A stretch of DNA of 14,441 bases from Mariniphaga sp. (GTDB taxonomy: Bacteria; Bacteroidota; Bacteroidia; Bacteroidales; Prolixibacteraceae): NCBI GenBank assembly GCA_013203525.1, contig JABMQB010000029.1:1-14441 (forward strand), read 5' to 3'. The number at the start of each line of letters is the position of its first letter. Position 1 is the stretch's first letter. Below the pieces are notes generated by a model. It ran no database searches, was not told the DNA's origin, and saw only the letters and a list, made by a program, of their open reading frames with translations. Below, in pieces: positions 1 to 7,170 of the stretch. The translations under genes and the position numbers were made by a program.

Positions 1-2
1 GT

Positions 3-1007
3 CTAGGTATTAATTATTTTTTTTAGCATAGCATTTCTAAAAAATGCCCCTTGCCTGGTTGGGGTAAAATCCCAATCCTTAATCATTGAAGGCCCCCAGT
101 TAGGATCAAAACACCATACAGTATACGATATATTCTTTTTATTAAAAAAATTAATAATTGCTTCTCCATATTTTTCATCAGCAATACATGGAATATGTGC
201 TCCACGGTCATCTTTATCCATAAAGCCAAATTCAGTAGCAATAATCGGGTATTTATCGGCAACATGCCCCCAATCTTTTTCCCACTGTGGTTCCCATGGT
301 TGATCTCTTTTTTGTGGATAAGGATGAGTTGTATAGGCAACATTTTTTCGATCGACCGGATTTTCAATTACTTCGTTAAGGAAATAGCCCCAATTCATTC
401 CAGCCACCAAGTATACTTTTCCATCATCTACTTCATTTATTTCATCGATTAATTTCTCAAGTGTCGGACGCCAGGTACCCCAGCTAAGTTCGCCCAAATT
501 TCCGCCCTGCGAAGTGGGTTCATTATAAAGTTCATAAACTGCAACCGTTGAATTTCCTTCATAACGTTTTGCAACAGTTTTCCAGAATTTTACAGTTTCG
601 TCCCAACTTGTATTGTACATAGGGCTAGTCCATCTTTCAGTATTTAAATTGCCAATTGAATGCCAATCGATGATTACATACATCCCACGCTTTTCGGCCA
701 TGGTAACTCCTTTGTCTATTAACTTAAAATACTCATCCCAACCACGGTTTTTAAGGCGGGTTGGATGAACAGCAAACCGGACAATATTGCACCCCCAGTC
801 TTTGGCTTCCTGAAAATACCTTTCATTCCATTGCCCGTCGCGCTCCAGTTTATCAGGATCGGAAAAGCTTACACCACGTAGTTGCAATACCTCACCTGAT
901 GCATTTACAAGGTCTTTTCCTTTAACACTAATTTTTGAAAGATGATTTTGAGCCGGTAATCCAGCGGTGATAAATAAAAAAAGTAAAATAAAAGAAATAT
1001 ATTTCAT
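3..1007 (-). CDS. Secreted glycoside hydrolase family 5 (cellulase/mannanase-like)
   Basis: This 334-residue protein is a retaining beta-glycosidase of GH5 (clan GH-A TIM barrel). Residues 1-20 form a signal peptide (hydrophobic core, ending in LPAQ), so it is exported to the periplasm or beyond. Conserved GH5 landmarks are in order: LRGV at 43-46, VRF near 76-78, DWH at 114-116, the acid/base Glu163 in YNEP, HPY at 228-230, the nucleophile Glu259 in ATEFGF, and Trp298. The length fits a single catalytic domain without a carbohydrate-binding module. The stop lies at positions 3-5, so the gene is complete. Family membership is secure. The substrate (mannan, glucomannan, cellulose or xyloglucan) is not visible from the sequence; proximity to a mannobiose pathway makes a beta-mannan backbone plausible. 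It may be the last gene of a leftward group, though a terminator-like hairpin separates it from the next gene upstream. Confidence 0.93.
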   Translation of the reverse strand: MKYISFILLFLFITAGLPAQNHLSKISVKGKDLVNASGEVLQLRGVSFSDPDKLERDGQWNERYFQEAKDWGCNIVRFAVHPTRLKNRGWDEYFKLIDKGVTMAEKRGMYVIIDWHSIGNLNTERWTSPMYNTSWDETVKFWKTVAKRYEGNSTVAVYELYNEPTSQGGNLGELSWGTWRPTLEKLIDEINEVDDGKVYLVAGMNWGYFLNEVIENPVDRKNVAYTTHPYPQKRDQPWEPQWEKDWGHVADKYPIIATEFGFMDKDDRGAHIPCIADEKYGEAIINFFNKKNISYTVWCFDPNWGPSMIKDWDFTPTRQGAFFRNAMLKKIINT

Positions 1008-1128
1008 TATTGATTGATTCTTTATTAAGCGATTGCAAGATATAAATCTTCTTTTTAACCTAATATAACGAATTGCTCAATCTATAACGTGAATCATACA
1101 TTTTTCAAGATAGTTTTTTCGGAAGGTA
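1008..1128. other. Short intergenic region upstream of the GH5 gene
   Basis: This 121-bp AT-rich gap separates the GH5 gene from the GH20-like gene. It must hold the GH5 promoter if the hairpin at 1171-1206 terminates the upstream transcript. I see no convincing Bacteroidota promoter (TTTG, then TAnnTTTG about 20 bp downstream) on the leftward strand. Only a 5-bp AAGAT/ATCTT inverted repeat is visible. Confidence 0.3.
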
Positions 1129-2286
1129 TCATTTAGTAACAGAAGGAGGTTGTGCATTTCTAAATAAAAGAAAGGATGCCATCGTTTTTATTCGATAGCA
1201 TCCTTTAAGGTTATTTCTCCATACTTTAACCAGTTCTTTCATACAATCGGCAGAAGCATCGCGCCTGTTTTCGGAACCAGTTCCCTTCCATGTATTCATA
1301 AAGTTTGATGCAGATCCCCAAACAGTTTGCATCATTCCTGCATAACGTGGTTTCATTTCATTTGACGCGTTTCTTATTAAATCACGTGTCATTTTATCCT
1401 GTTCCAGCGCAACCTCACTTTTTCTGTATGGACATGTAACGACAGTTAATCCCTTGGCTGCAAATAGAACTGACGTAGGATGTGCGCGTTCATAGTGCCA
1501 GTCGCAAATAACAACATCTTTAGCTATAAGGTCAATAGCTTGGTGTGTATTGTTATAACTTCCTTCCCAAAGCCCAATTCCTGTTTCTTTTCCATCAATA
1601 AGGCGGTCGCCCCAAATCCATAGTTTTTTCCCTGAAGCATTTAGATGGCCGCGGATTTTATTTACTTCTCCTGCAAAAAGTTCAGCTTTATCTTTCCCGT
1701 AACAACGTTCACATTGCTCATGCCCGATATAAAATACTTCATCCATACCGGCATGAAAACCATCGGCTTCAAAAACTTCAGTGATTTCATCTACAATATC
1801 AAAAACCACATTATGTACTTCGGGGTGCAGCGGGCAATAGCTTTTACAATATAAACCATCGTCGTTGGGCCATTTATAATCTTCCGGAAATTCAACTTCA
1901 GGAGTTTCGTCAAATTCAGGATAAGCCTCCAGTAGTTTCCCCACAGAACTTGCCCACGACTGGTGACCTAACAGGTTTACCTGTGGCATCAGGTTGATGT
2001 TATTCTTTTTGCATACTGCAACCAGCTTTTTAACATCTTCTTTTGAGAGTGGGTTCCCTCCTACCAATTCCGGCCGTGATTCATATTTATATTTAAAATC
2101 AATTCGAAGGATAAGCGTATTTAACCCTGATGGAGCTAATTCATCATCAATAAATTCAACAAACTCATCAACAGAATTAACCGATGGTGCTGCAATACAT
2201 AAACCTCTGACAGCGTACGAATCCTGTGCTAAAACATTAGAAACAACAAATACTAAAATGAATAGAGTTAAAAGATACTTTTTCAT
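1129..2286 (-). CDS. Secreted GH20-like (beta-N-acetylhexosaminidase-type) TIM-barrel protein
   Basis: The 385-residue product begins with a type I signal peptide (about residues 1-20, ending VLA before Gln21). The rest reads as a GH20-like barrel: LNTLILRIDF near 55-64, LMPQVNLLGHQSW at 99-111, and the Asp-Glu pair D182-E183 in HAGMDEVF, which in true GH20 enzymes polarises the substrate acetamido group and donates the proton. WIWGDR (223-228) and CDWHYE (261-266) follow as later barrel strands. It lacks the usual GH20 N-terminal domain, so it is a reduced member and its activity on N-acetylhexosamines is unproven. The last 25 or so residues overlap a terminator hairpin and look unlike a natural barrel end. 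A one-base frameshift near 1224 would instead give a short tail (YGEITLKDAIE) and a stop at 1188-1190. The true C-terminus is therefore uncertain. Confidence 0.82.
   Translation of the reverse strand: MKKYLLTLFILVFVVSNVLAQDSYAVRGLCIAAPSVNSVDEFVEFIDDELAPSGLNTLILRIDFKYKYESRPELVGGNPLSKEDVKKLVAVCKKNNINLMPQVNLLGHQSWASSVGKLLEAYPEFDETPEVEFPEDYKWPNDDGLYCKSYCPLHPEVHNVVFDIVDEITEVFEADGFHAGMDEVFYIGHEQCERCYGKDKAELFAGEVNKIRGHLNASGKKLWIWGDRLIDGKETGIGLWEGSYNNTHQAIDLIAKDVVICDWHYERAHPTSVLFAAKGLTVVTCPYRKSEVALEQDKMTRDLIRNASNEMKPRYAGMMQTVWGSASNFMNTWKGTGSENRRDASADCMKELVKVWRNNLKGCYRIKTMASFLLFRNAQPPSVTK
1171..1206 (-). terminator. Intrinsic terminator overlapping the 3' end of the GH20-like gene
   Basis: Read leftward, a 14-bp stem pairs 1206-1193 with 1184-1171. 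It has no gaps and one G-U wobble, with an 8-nt A-rich loop (1185-1192). A T-rich tail CTTTTATTTA follows immediately (1170-1161). This is a strong rho-independent terminator shape for the leftward transcript. It lies inside the annotated end of the GH20-like gene. Confidence 0.75.
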
Positions 2287-2379
2287 AATAATTAGGTTTA
2301 GTTAATTAAGAACGGGAAATTACAAAAAAAAAATCAAGTAATAATTGATAGTTTAATTCCAGAAATTAAAATGCAATAA

Positions 2380-2416
2380 AAAGTCGTGCTACCCAATTAA
2401 GCGGAAATACGACTTT
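2380..2416 (-). terminator. Probable terminator after the Tat-type Gfo/Idh gene
   Basis: Leftward reading gives an 8-bp perfect stem (2416-2409 with 2387-2380), a 21-nt loop, and then TTATTGCATTTT. It lies 28 nt past the original stop codon (2444-2446) of the oxidoreductase gene. The long loop makes it weaker than a textbook case. Confidence 0.5.
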
Positions 2417-2443
2417 ACTTATTTTATAATTTTATACTTTTTT

Positions 2444-2554
2444 TTAGTATTCGTTAAAATCCCACTTTCCACGGTATGGGCGCGAAACCATCCTGTTTGC
2501 ATATTCATCGCCAACAAATTCCTCTTTTTCAGGATCCCATAATAAGGGGCGTTG
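2444..2554 (-). pseudogene. Detached C-terminal tail of the Gfo/Idh gene, cut off by an in-frame stop
   Basis: The frame of the upstream oxidoreductase continues without any shift past the TAA at 2555-2557 for 36 codons, to a second TAA at 2444-2446. The peptide starts QRPLLWDPEKEEF, contains DEYANRMVSRPYRGKW, and ends WDFNEY. This is the characteristic tail of Bacteroidota Tat-type Gfo/Idh proteins, where a leucine usually precedes the Gln-Arg-Pro (established family pattern, recalled rather than searched). There is no plausible independent start here, so the segment is a severed part of the same gene. Confidence 0.8.
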
Positions 2555-3748
2555 TTATTCATAAGCTATATTTACAATATTACAAACCGAAGCGGTACGA
2601 TGCCCTGTTTCAACATCGGAAACCGGTTTGGTACGGTTTTTTATTGCATCCACCCAATCCTGGTAATGGTTATCGCTAAAATATACTCTTTTATCAGTTT
2701 CTTTTAATTCAGTTGTTGCAAGGCTTTCGTTAGGGAAAGTTCTGAGAAAGCTACGGCTAACTTCTATTTTTCCCTCAGTACCAATAAACTGGACCGCATT
2801 GCCATCGCGGGGGCCGCCCCATTTTTTATGATTTACTACAACTCCATTTGCATAACGCATTGAAAGTCCAAAGTCTGCAGGCTCAGAAGGAGGTAGTAAT
2901 TGAGTTGGCCCGTATTCATCCATATCAAGTGCCCATTGCGAAATATCAAACATATGAGCACCCCAATCGGTAATTAATCCACCGCCAAAATCACGGTAGC
3001 CCCGCCACCATGCCCAGGGGCCATTTGTTGTTACCGGAGCTAAATTTTCATGATATCCACGATAAAGTGAAGGCCCTACCCATTCATTCCAATCCAATGA
3101 TTCAGGTACTTCCTGAGTTGGAAGGTCGCATTGTTTTATTGGTGCTCCAACACTTACATTTATCTCTTTTATTTCGCCAATATATCCGTTTCGTGCCAAT
3201 TCAACCGCATGCCTGAAATCGCGCCACGAACGCTGCATATTACCTGTTTGGAACACCCTGTCGTATTTGCGGGTTGCATTTACCATAGCGCGGCCTTCGG
3301 CGACAGTTAATGCCATAGGCTTTTCGCAATAAATATCTTTACCGGCTTTTGCCGCGTCAACTGCTATTTGAGCATGCCAGTGGTCGGGTGTTGCAATCAC
3401 TACTGCATCCACATCACTCCTTTCGAGTAATTCGCGGTAATAGTTATATCCATCAACATTGGCATCTACACCCTTCTCTGCATTATTCTTTTTGGCTGCA
3501 TCAACAAATAATTCCAGTTTTTTGCCAAATACGTCGCTCGCAGCAACAGCAACGGTTTCTTTACAAGCACCAATGCTAGGCAATAATGTGTAAATCTGTT
3601 TACCTGTTCCAATATAGCCCAGGTTTAATTTATCGTTTGCAGCAATAAATCCTTTTCCACCCATAACATGGCGTGGGATTACGGTTACTGCCGCAGCACC
3701 AACTACAGCTTTTCCAATAAAATTCCTACGGTTCATTTTGTAATCCAT
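2555..3748 (-). CDS. Tat-exported Gfo/Idh/MocA oxidoreductase, C-terminally truncated
   Basis: This 397-residue product is an NAD(P)-dependent sugar oxidoreductase of the Gfo/Idh/MocA family. It starts with a twin-arginine signal (RRNFIGK, 7-13, then an Ala/Val-rich core), so it is exported folded with its cofactor. The Rossmann motif is GYIGTG at 44-49, followed by ATPDHWHA (119-126), the catalytic-type lysine in EKPMA (Lys143), and GGGLITDWGAHMFDIS at 255-270 of the C-terminal domain. Start choice is open between residue 1 and Met5 (start codon ending at 3736). The frame stops at TAA 2555-2557, 36 codons short of the apparent original end, removing a conserved tail. The protein may be inactive, or the stop may be an assembly error or be read through. 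Exported relatives include GH109 alpha-N-acetylgalactosaminidases and glycoside 3-dehydrogenases; the substrate here is unknown. Confidence 0.88.
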   Translation of the reverse strand: MDYKMNRRNFIGKAVVGAAAVTVIPRHVMGGKGFIAANDKLNLGYIGTGKQIYTLLPSIGACKETVAVAASDVFGKKLELFVDAAKKNNAEKGVDANVDGYNYYRELLERSDVDAVVIATPDHWHAQIAVDAAKAGKDIYCEKPMALTVAEGRAMVNATRKYDRVFQTGNMQRSWRDFRHAVELARNGYIGEIKEINVSVGAPIKQCDLPTQEVPESLDWNEWVGPSLYRGYHENLAPVTTNGPWAWWRGYRDFGGGLITDWGAHMFDISQWALDMDEYGPTQLLPPSEPADFGLSMRYANGVVVNHKKWGGPRDGNAVQFIGTEGKIEVSRSFLRTFPNESLATTELKETDKRVYFSDNHYQDWVDAIKNRTKPVSDVETGHRTASVCNIVNIAYE

Positions 3749-4055
3749 TTTATGTCTTTATAATTATTAATTAGATATTTATCCGGTAAAAGTTTTTAAA
3801 ATAAACAATATCAAATTTCTTACAAAATATAATAAATTTCAATCTTTTCAACTGCTTAGTGTTTAATTTCTGATAATTATTAAAAAGAACACTACTCTCA
3901 TTGATAACATATTTATATATTTAGGCATTGAAAATAAATTCTAACTTATTATCAATCCGATGAAATAACCATGAATTTTTATATCCATCGGAAATCATGA
4001 ATATAATTCATGGCAGTTAAATTTATTACCGTTAAAAAACTTAAACTATAAACAG
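3749..4055. promoter_or_regulatory. Divergent intergenic region between the leftward oxidoreductase and rightward symporter genes
   Basis: This 307-bp AT-rich gap contains no plausible gene. It must hold promoters for both the leftward Gfo/Idh gene and the rightward mannobiose cluster. I found no clean TTTG / TAnnTTTG pair; TATATTTA at 3916-3923 is only a weak match. The notable content is the set of inverted repeats at 3957-4013, described separately. Confidence 0.55.
3957..4013 (+). promoter_or_regulatory. Nested inverted repeats upstream of the symporter (candidate operator or leader switch)
   Basis: Three perfect inverted repeats overlap here. CCGATG (3957-3962) pairs with CATCGG (3986-3991). 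CCATGAATT (3969-3977) pairs with AATTCATGG (4005-4013). CATGAAT (3996-4002) pairs with ATTCATG (4006-4012) around a central ATA. The last two share the same 3' arm and exclude each other. The 17-bp palindrome looks like an operator for a dimeric repressor or activator; as RNA, the set could form alternative hairpins. It ends 42 bp before the symporter start. The role is inferred. Confidence 0.45.
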
Positions 4056-5885
4056 ATGAAATTAACCATAATTGACATTGTAATAATATTTGTCTACCTG
4101 TTTTCAACCGTTATTATTGGCTTAGTCCTCAAAAAAGTTGCTCAAAAAAGTAAATCGAATTATTTGTTGGGTGGTAATAAACTTCCTTGGTATATGCTCG
4201 GGCTTTCCAACGCATCAGGTATGTTTGATATTTCGGGTACCATGTGGTTAGTTACCCTGCTTTTTGTCTATGGCTTAAAAAGTATCTGGATTCCCTGGCT
4301 ATGGCCGGTCTTCAATCAGATCTTTTTAATGGTTTTCCTGAGTATCTGGTTACGCCGCTCAAACGTAACTACTGGTGCCGAGTGGATAAACACCCGATTT
4401 GGCCGAAGCCGTGACAGCAGCCTTTCGCATGGGGTTGTGGTTATTTTTGCACTTATATTATGCCTTGGGTATCTGGCATACGGGTTTATTGGTTTAGGTA
4501 AATTTGTAATGATATTTATCCCCTGGGATATTATTGCTCCATATATTCCTTTTACAGTCCCCATTGAATATGTTCCGCATATTTATGGGATAACTTTTAC
4601 CATGTTTGCAGTTTTTTATGCAGTGCTGGGTGGTATGACAAGTATTGTTTGGGCCGATGTACTTCAATATATAATCATGACTATTTCAGCAATCCTCATT
4701 GGTATTTTAGCAATGAAAGCAATGACTGTTGAGACGCTTAATGTTCCGGACGGATGGCATTCACCATTTTTTGGATGGAACTTAAGCGACCTGGATTGGC
4801 GTGGAACCATTGATGAAGTGAATACAAAAATTGCCAGTGATGGATATTCATTATTCACCATATTTTTTATGATGATGGTATTTAAAGGGCTTCTTGTTTC
4901 AATTGCTGGTCCTGCACCAACCTACGACCTGCAAAAAATCCTATCGACAAAATCACCAAAAGATGCTGCTAAAATGAGTGGTTTTGTATCGGTTGTTTTA
5001 ATGCCTATCCGATACTTTATGATTGCTGGTTTTGCAATCCTTGCATTATTATACTACGACCGGCTGAACCTGTTGGTAGCAGGCGAAATCGATTTTGAAC
5101 AGATTTTACCTTCCGCCATAAGTGAGTTTGTACCGGTTGGTTTTATGGGATTGTTACTAGCGGGATTATTAGCTGCATTTAATTCAACTTTTGCAGGAAC
5201 GCTAAATGCGGCACAGGCTTATATTGTTAATGATATTTTCCTTCGTTACGTTGAACCTAAAGCGTCAAACAAAAAAATTAGAAATATTAATTATATAACC
5301 GGTGTTTCAGTTGTTATTGTAAGTATAATTTTTGGTGTTTTTGCTGAAGACGTAAACAGCATGCTACAATGGATTGTATCGGGCTTATATGGTAGTTATG
5401 TTGTTTCTAATGTATTAAAATGGTATTGGTGGCGATTTAATGGTTATGGATATTTCTGGGGAATGGTTGCAGGTTTAATACCTGCCTTGGTTTTCCCTTA
5501 TATATTTTCAGAAACACTCGACCTATATTACTTCCCATGGTTGCTGTTAATTTCGATTGCAGGTGCGGTTGCCGGAACTTTATTAACAAAACCAACCGAT
5601 GAAAAAACTTTAAAAGAATTTTATCGCACAATTAATCCTTGGGGTTTCTGGGGTCCGGTAAAAGCTAAAGTTATGGCTGAGAACCCGGAATTCAAGCCAA
5701 ATAAAAACTTTAAAACTGATATGTTTAATGTTCTTATTGGAACCATCGCACAAACAGCCCTGGTGGCATTGCCTATTTATATTATTCTAAAAGAAAGTTT
5801 ACCAATTTGGATTACCATCATTATTACAGTTATTTGTGCGGTAATCCTGAAAAAAACATGGTGGAATAAACTTCCTGAAAAATAA
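4056..5885 (+). CDS. Sodium:solute symporter (SSS family), probable mannobiose or disaccharide importer
   Basis: The 609-residue product is a polytopic inner-membrane protein of the SSS family (LeuT fold, SGLT-like). The first helix starts at residue 5, and SNYLLGGNKLPW (34-45) is the usual post-TM1 motif, followed by SNASGMFDISGTMWL. GGMTSIVWADVLQ is a further family signature. The TM8-like segment around residues 373-384 (AAFNSTFAGTLN) carries the Ser/Thr/Asn residues expected at the conserved sodium site. I count roughly 13-15 hydrophobic segments, including extra C-terminal ones that make it longer than the roughly 500-residue minimum. Placement before a mannosyl-glucose phosphorylase and a 2-epimerase points to mannobiose or short beta-mannosides as the cargo. 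In Bacteroides fragilis a cation symporter gene sits in the same kind of cluster (established). It is the first gene of the rightward cluster. Confidence 0.93.
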   Translation: MKLTIIDIVIIFVYLFSTVIIGLVLKKVAQKSKSNYLLGGNKLPWYMLGLSNASGMFDISGTMWLVTLLFVYGLKSIWIPWLWPVFNQIFLMVFLSIWLRRSNVTTGAEWINTRFGRSRDSSLSHGVVVIFALILCLGYLAYGFIGLGKFVMIFIPWDIIAPYIPFTVPIEYVPHIYGITFTMFAVFYAVLGGMTSIVWADVLQYIIMTISAILIGILAMKAMTVETLNVPDGWHSPFFGWNLSDLDWRGTIDEVNTKIASDGYSLFTIFFMMMVFKGLLVSIAGPAPTYDLQKILSTKSPKDAAKMSGFVSVVLMPIRYFMIAGFAILALLYYDRLNLLVAGEIDFEQILPSAISEFVPVGFMGLLLAGLLAAFNSTFAGTLNAAQAYIVNDIFLRYVEPKASNKKIRNINYITGVSVVIVSIIFGVFAEDVNSMLQWIVSGLYGSYVVSNVLKWYWWRFNGYGYFWGMVAGLIPALVFPYIFSETLDLYYFPWLLLISIAGAVAGTLLTKPTDEKTLKEFYRTINPWGFWGPVKAKVMAENPEFKPNKNFKTDMFNVLIGTIAQTALVALPIYIILKESLPIWITIIITVICAVILKKTWWNKLPEK

Positions 5886-5906
5886 AACTGAATTTGTAAT
5901 AATAAA

Positions 5907-5930
5907 AAATCCCGGTGTATGCCGGGATTT
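5907..5930 (+). terminator. Intercistronic hairpin between symporter and GH130 genes
   Basis: A perfect 9-bp stem (AAATCCCGG 5907-5915 with CCGGGATTT 5922-5930) has a 6-nt loop and lies 21 nt after the symporter stop. Only a weak T-rich stretch (ACATTTAATA) follows, so it could be a partial terminator or an mRNA-stabilising/processing hairpin between cistrons. An ATG in the loop (5919) is in frame with the GH130 gene but is unlikely to be its start. Confidence 0.55.
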
Positions 5931-5945
5931 ACATTTAATAAAGTT

Positions 5946-7133
5946 ATGAAACCGACAAAAGAAGAATTTGAAAAGAGGTTAGCAAGATTGAAAAAGGATC
6001 ATGAAAAACTTCTTTCTAAAAAAAATAAAGCCATTAAAGTGGCTTGTAATGGGATTTACCAAAAATATAAACGCCCCATTTTAACTGATGCCCATGCACC
6101 AATTCATTGGCGTTACGATTTGAATTACGATACAAACCCGTATTTAATGCAACGTATTGGTGTAAATGCAGCCTTTAACAGTGGTGCTATTTACCTCGAT
6201 GGAAAATATCTTCTTGCAGTTAGGACAGAAGGCTGGGACCGTAAATCGTTTTTCGCAATTGCTGAAAGTCCGAATGGAATAGATAATTGGCGATACTGGG
6301 ACCATCCGATTACAATGCCTGAAACGGAAAACCCGGAAACCAATGTTTACGACATGAGGTTGGTAAAACATGAGGACGGATGGATTTATGGTATTTTCTG
6401 TTCAGAACGAAAAGATCCATCTGCAACTAAAGGCGATACATCGCAGGCAACTGCCAGTGGAGGAATTGCACGTACAAAAGATTTAATTAGTTGGGAACGC
6501 CTACCCGATTTCATTTCTCACCACGGGCAACAGCGAAACCTTGTATTACACCCTGAATTTGTTGATGGTAAATATGCCTTTTATACCCGTCCGCAAGATG
6601 GATTTATTGAAGTTGGCGGCGGCGGTGGAATTGGCTGGGCACTGGTTGATGACATTTCAAAAGCAGAAGCTCCCCATGAAAAAATAATTGATGAAAAAAT
6701 TTACCATACCATAAAAGAATTAAAAAACGGACAGGGGCCTGCTCCTATCAAAACAGAAAAAGGATGGTTGCATTTAGCTCATGGAGTTCGTGGGTGTGCT
6801 GCTGGGTTGAGGTATGTGCTGTTCATGTTTATGACAAGTCTGGACGATCCGTCAAAAGTAATTGCTCGTCCAGGAGGCCATTTTTTGGCACCTGAAGGTG
6901 AAGAACGGATTGGTGATGTTTCGAATGTGGTATTTACCAATGGTTGGATCAGGAATGAAAAAGATGAAGTCTTTATTTATTATGGTTCCTCTGATACACG
7001 GATGCATGTAGCCACAACAATAGTTGATCAGTTAATCGATTATTGTATGAATACCCCGGAAGATGGATTCCGTTCAGCTGAAAGTGTAAAAACAATTAAT
7101 AAGTTAATTGATAAAAATATGGGATTGTATTAG
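5946..7133 (+). CDS. GH130 4-O-beta-D-mannosyl-D-glucose phosphorylase
   Basis: This cytoplasmic enzyme is predicted to cleave 4-O-beta-mannosyl-glucose with inorganic phosphate, giving alpha-mannose-1-phosphate and glucose. From the ATG at 5946 it has 395 residues, the usual size for GH130 subfamily 1, with a helical N-terminal extension (about residues 1-35) typical of the oligomeric phosphorylases. Five-bladed beta-propeller signatures are visible: NSGAIYLDGKYLL, RTEGWDRKSFFAIAES, the catalytic acid Asp136 in NVYDMRL, HHGQQRNLVLHPEF, YTRPQDGF, GQGPAPIKTEKGWL, and YYGSSDTRMHVA near the end. The in-frame ATG at 5919 is rejected because it lies in a hairpin loop and adds no conserved sequence. 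Pairing with an epimerase (8263-9450) and a symporter matches the B. fragilis mannobiose cluster. A mannobiose-specific GH130 activity is the main alternative. Confidence 0.94.
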   Translation: MKPTKEEFEKRLARLKKDHEKLLSKKNKAIKVACNGIYQKYKRPILTDAHAPIHWRYDLNYDTNPYLMQRIGVNAAFNSGAIYLDGKYLLAVRTEGWDRKSFFAIAESPNGIDNWRYWDHPITMPETENPETNVYDMRLVKHEDGWIYGIFCSERKDPSATKGDTSQATASGGIARTKDLISWERLPDFISHHGQQRNLVLHPEFVDGKYAFYTRPQDGFIEVGGGGGIGWALVDDISKAEAPHEKIIDEKIYHTIKELKNGQGPAPIKTEKGWLHLAHGVRGCAAGLRYVLFMFMTSLDDPSKVIARPGGHFLAPEGEERIGDVSNVVFTNGWIRNEKDEVFIYYGSSDTRMHVATTIVDQLIDYCMNTPEDGFRSAESVKTINKLIDKNMGLY

Positions 7134-7170
7134 CTTATGGATAAAAATTGAATATTTCAATTAAAAAATT

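Noticed and set aside
2476..2679. Rightward 67-codon open frame
   Set aside because: It is antisense to the oxidoreductase tail, has no start context, and its sequence has no protein-like pattern. The leftward frame there matches the family.
3749..4055. Promoter with TTG at 3901 and TATATTTA at 3916-3923 for the symporter
   Set aside because: The spacing of about 12 bp is too short for the Bacteroidota -33/-7 arrangement, and the -7 match is imperfect.
5919..5945. Upstream ATG that would lengthen the GH130 protein by nine residues
   Set aside because: It lies in the loop of a 9-bp hairpin, and the added residues (MPGFTFNKV) are translated hairpin arm. The ATG at 5946 gives the usual N-terminus.
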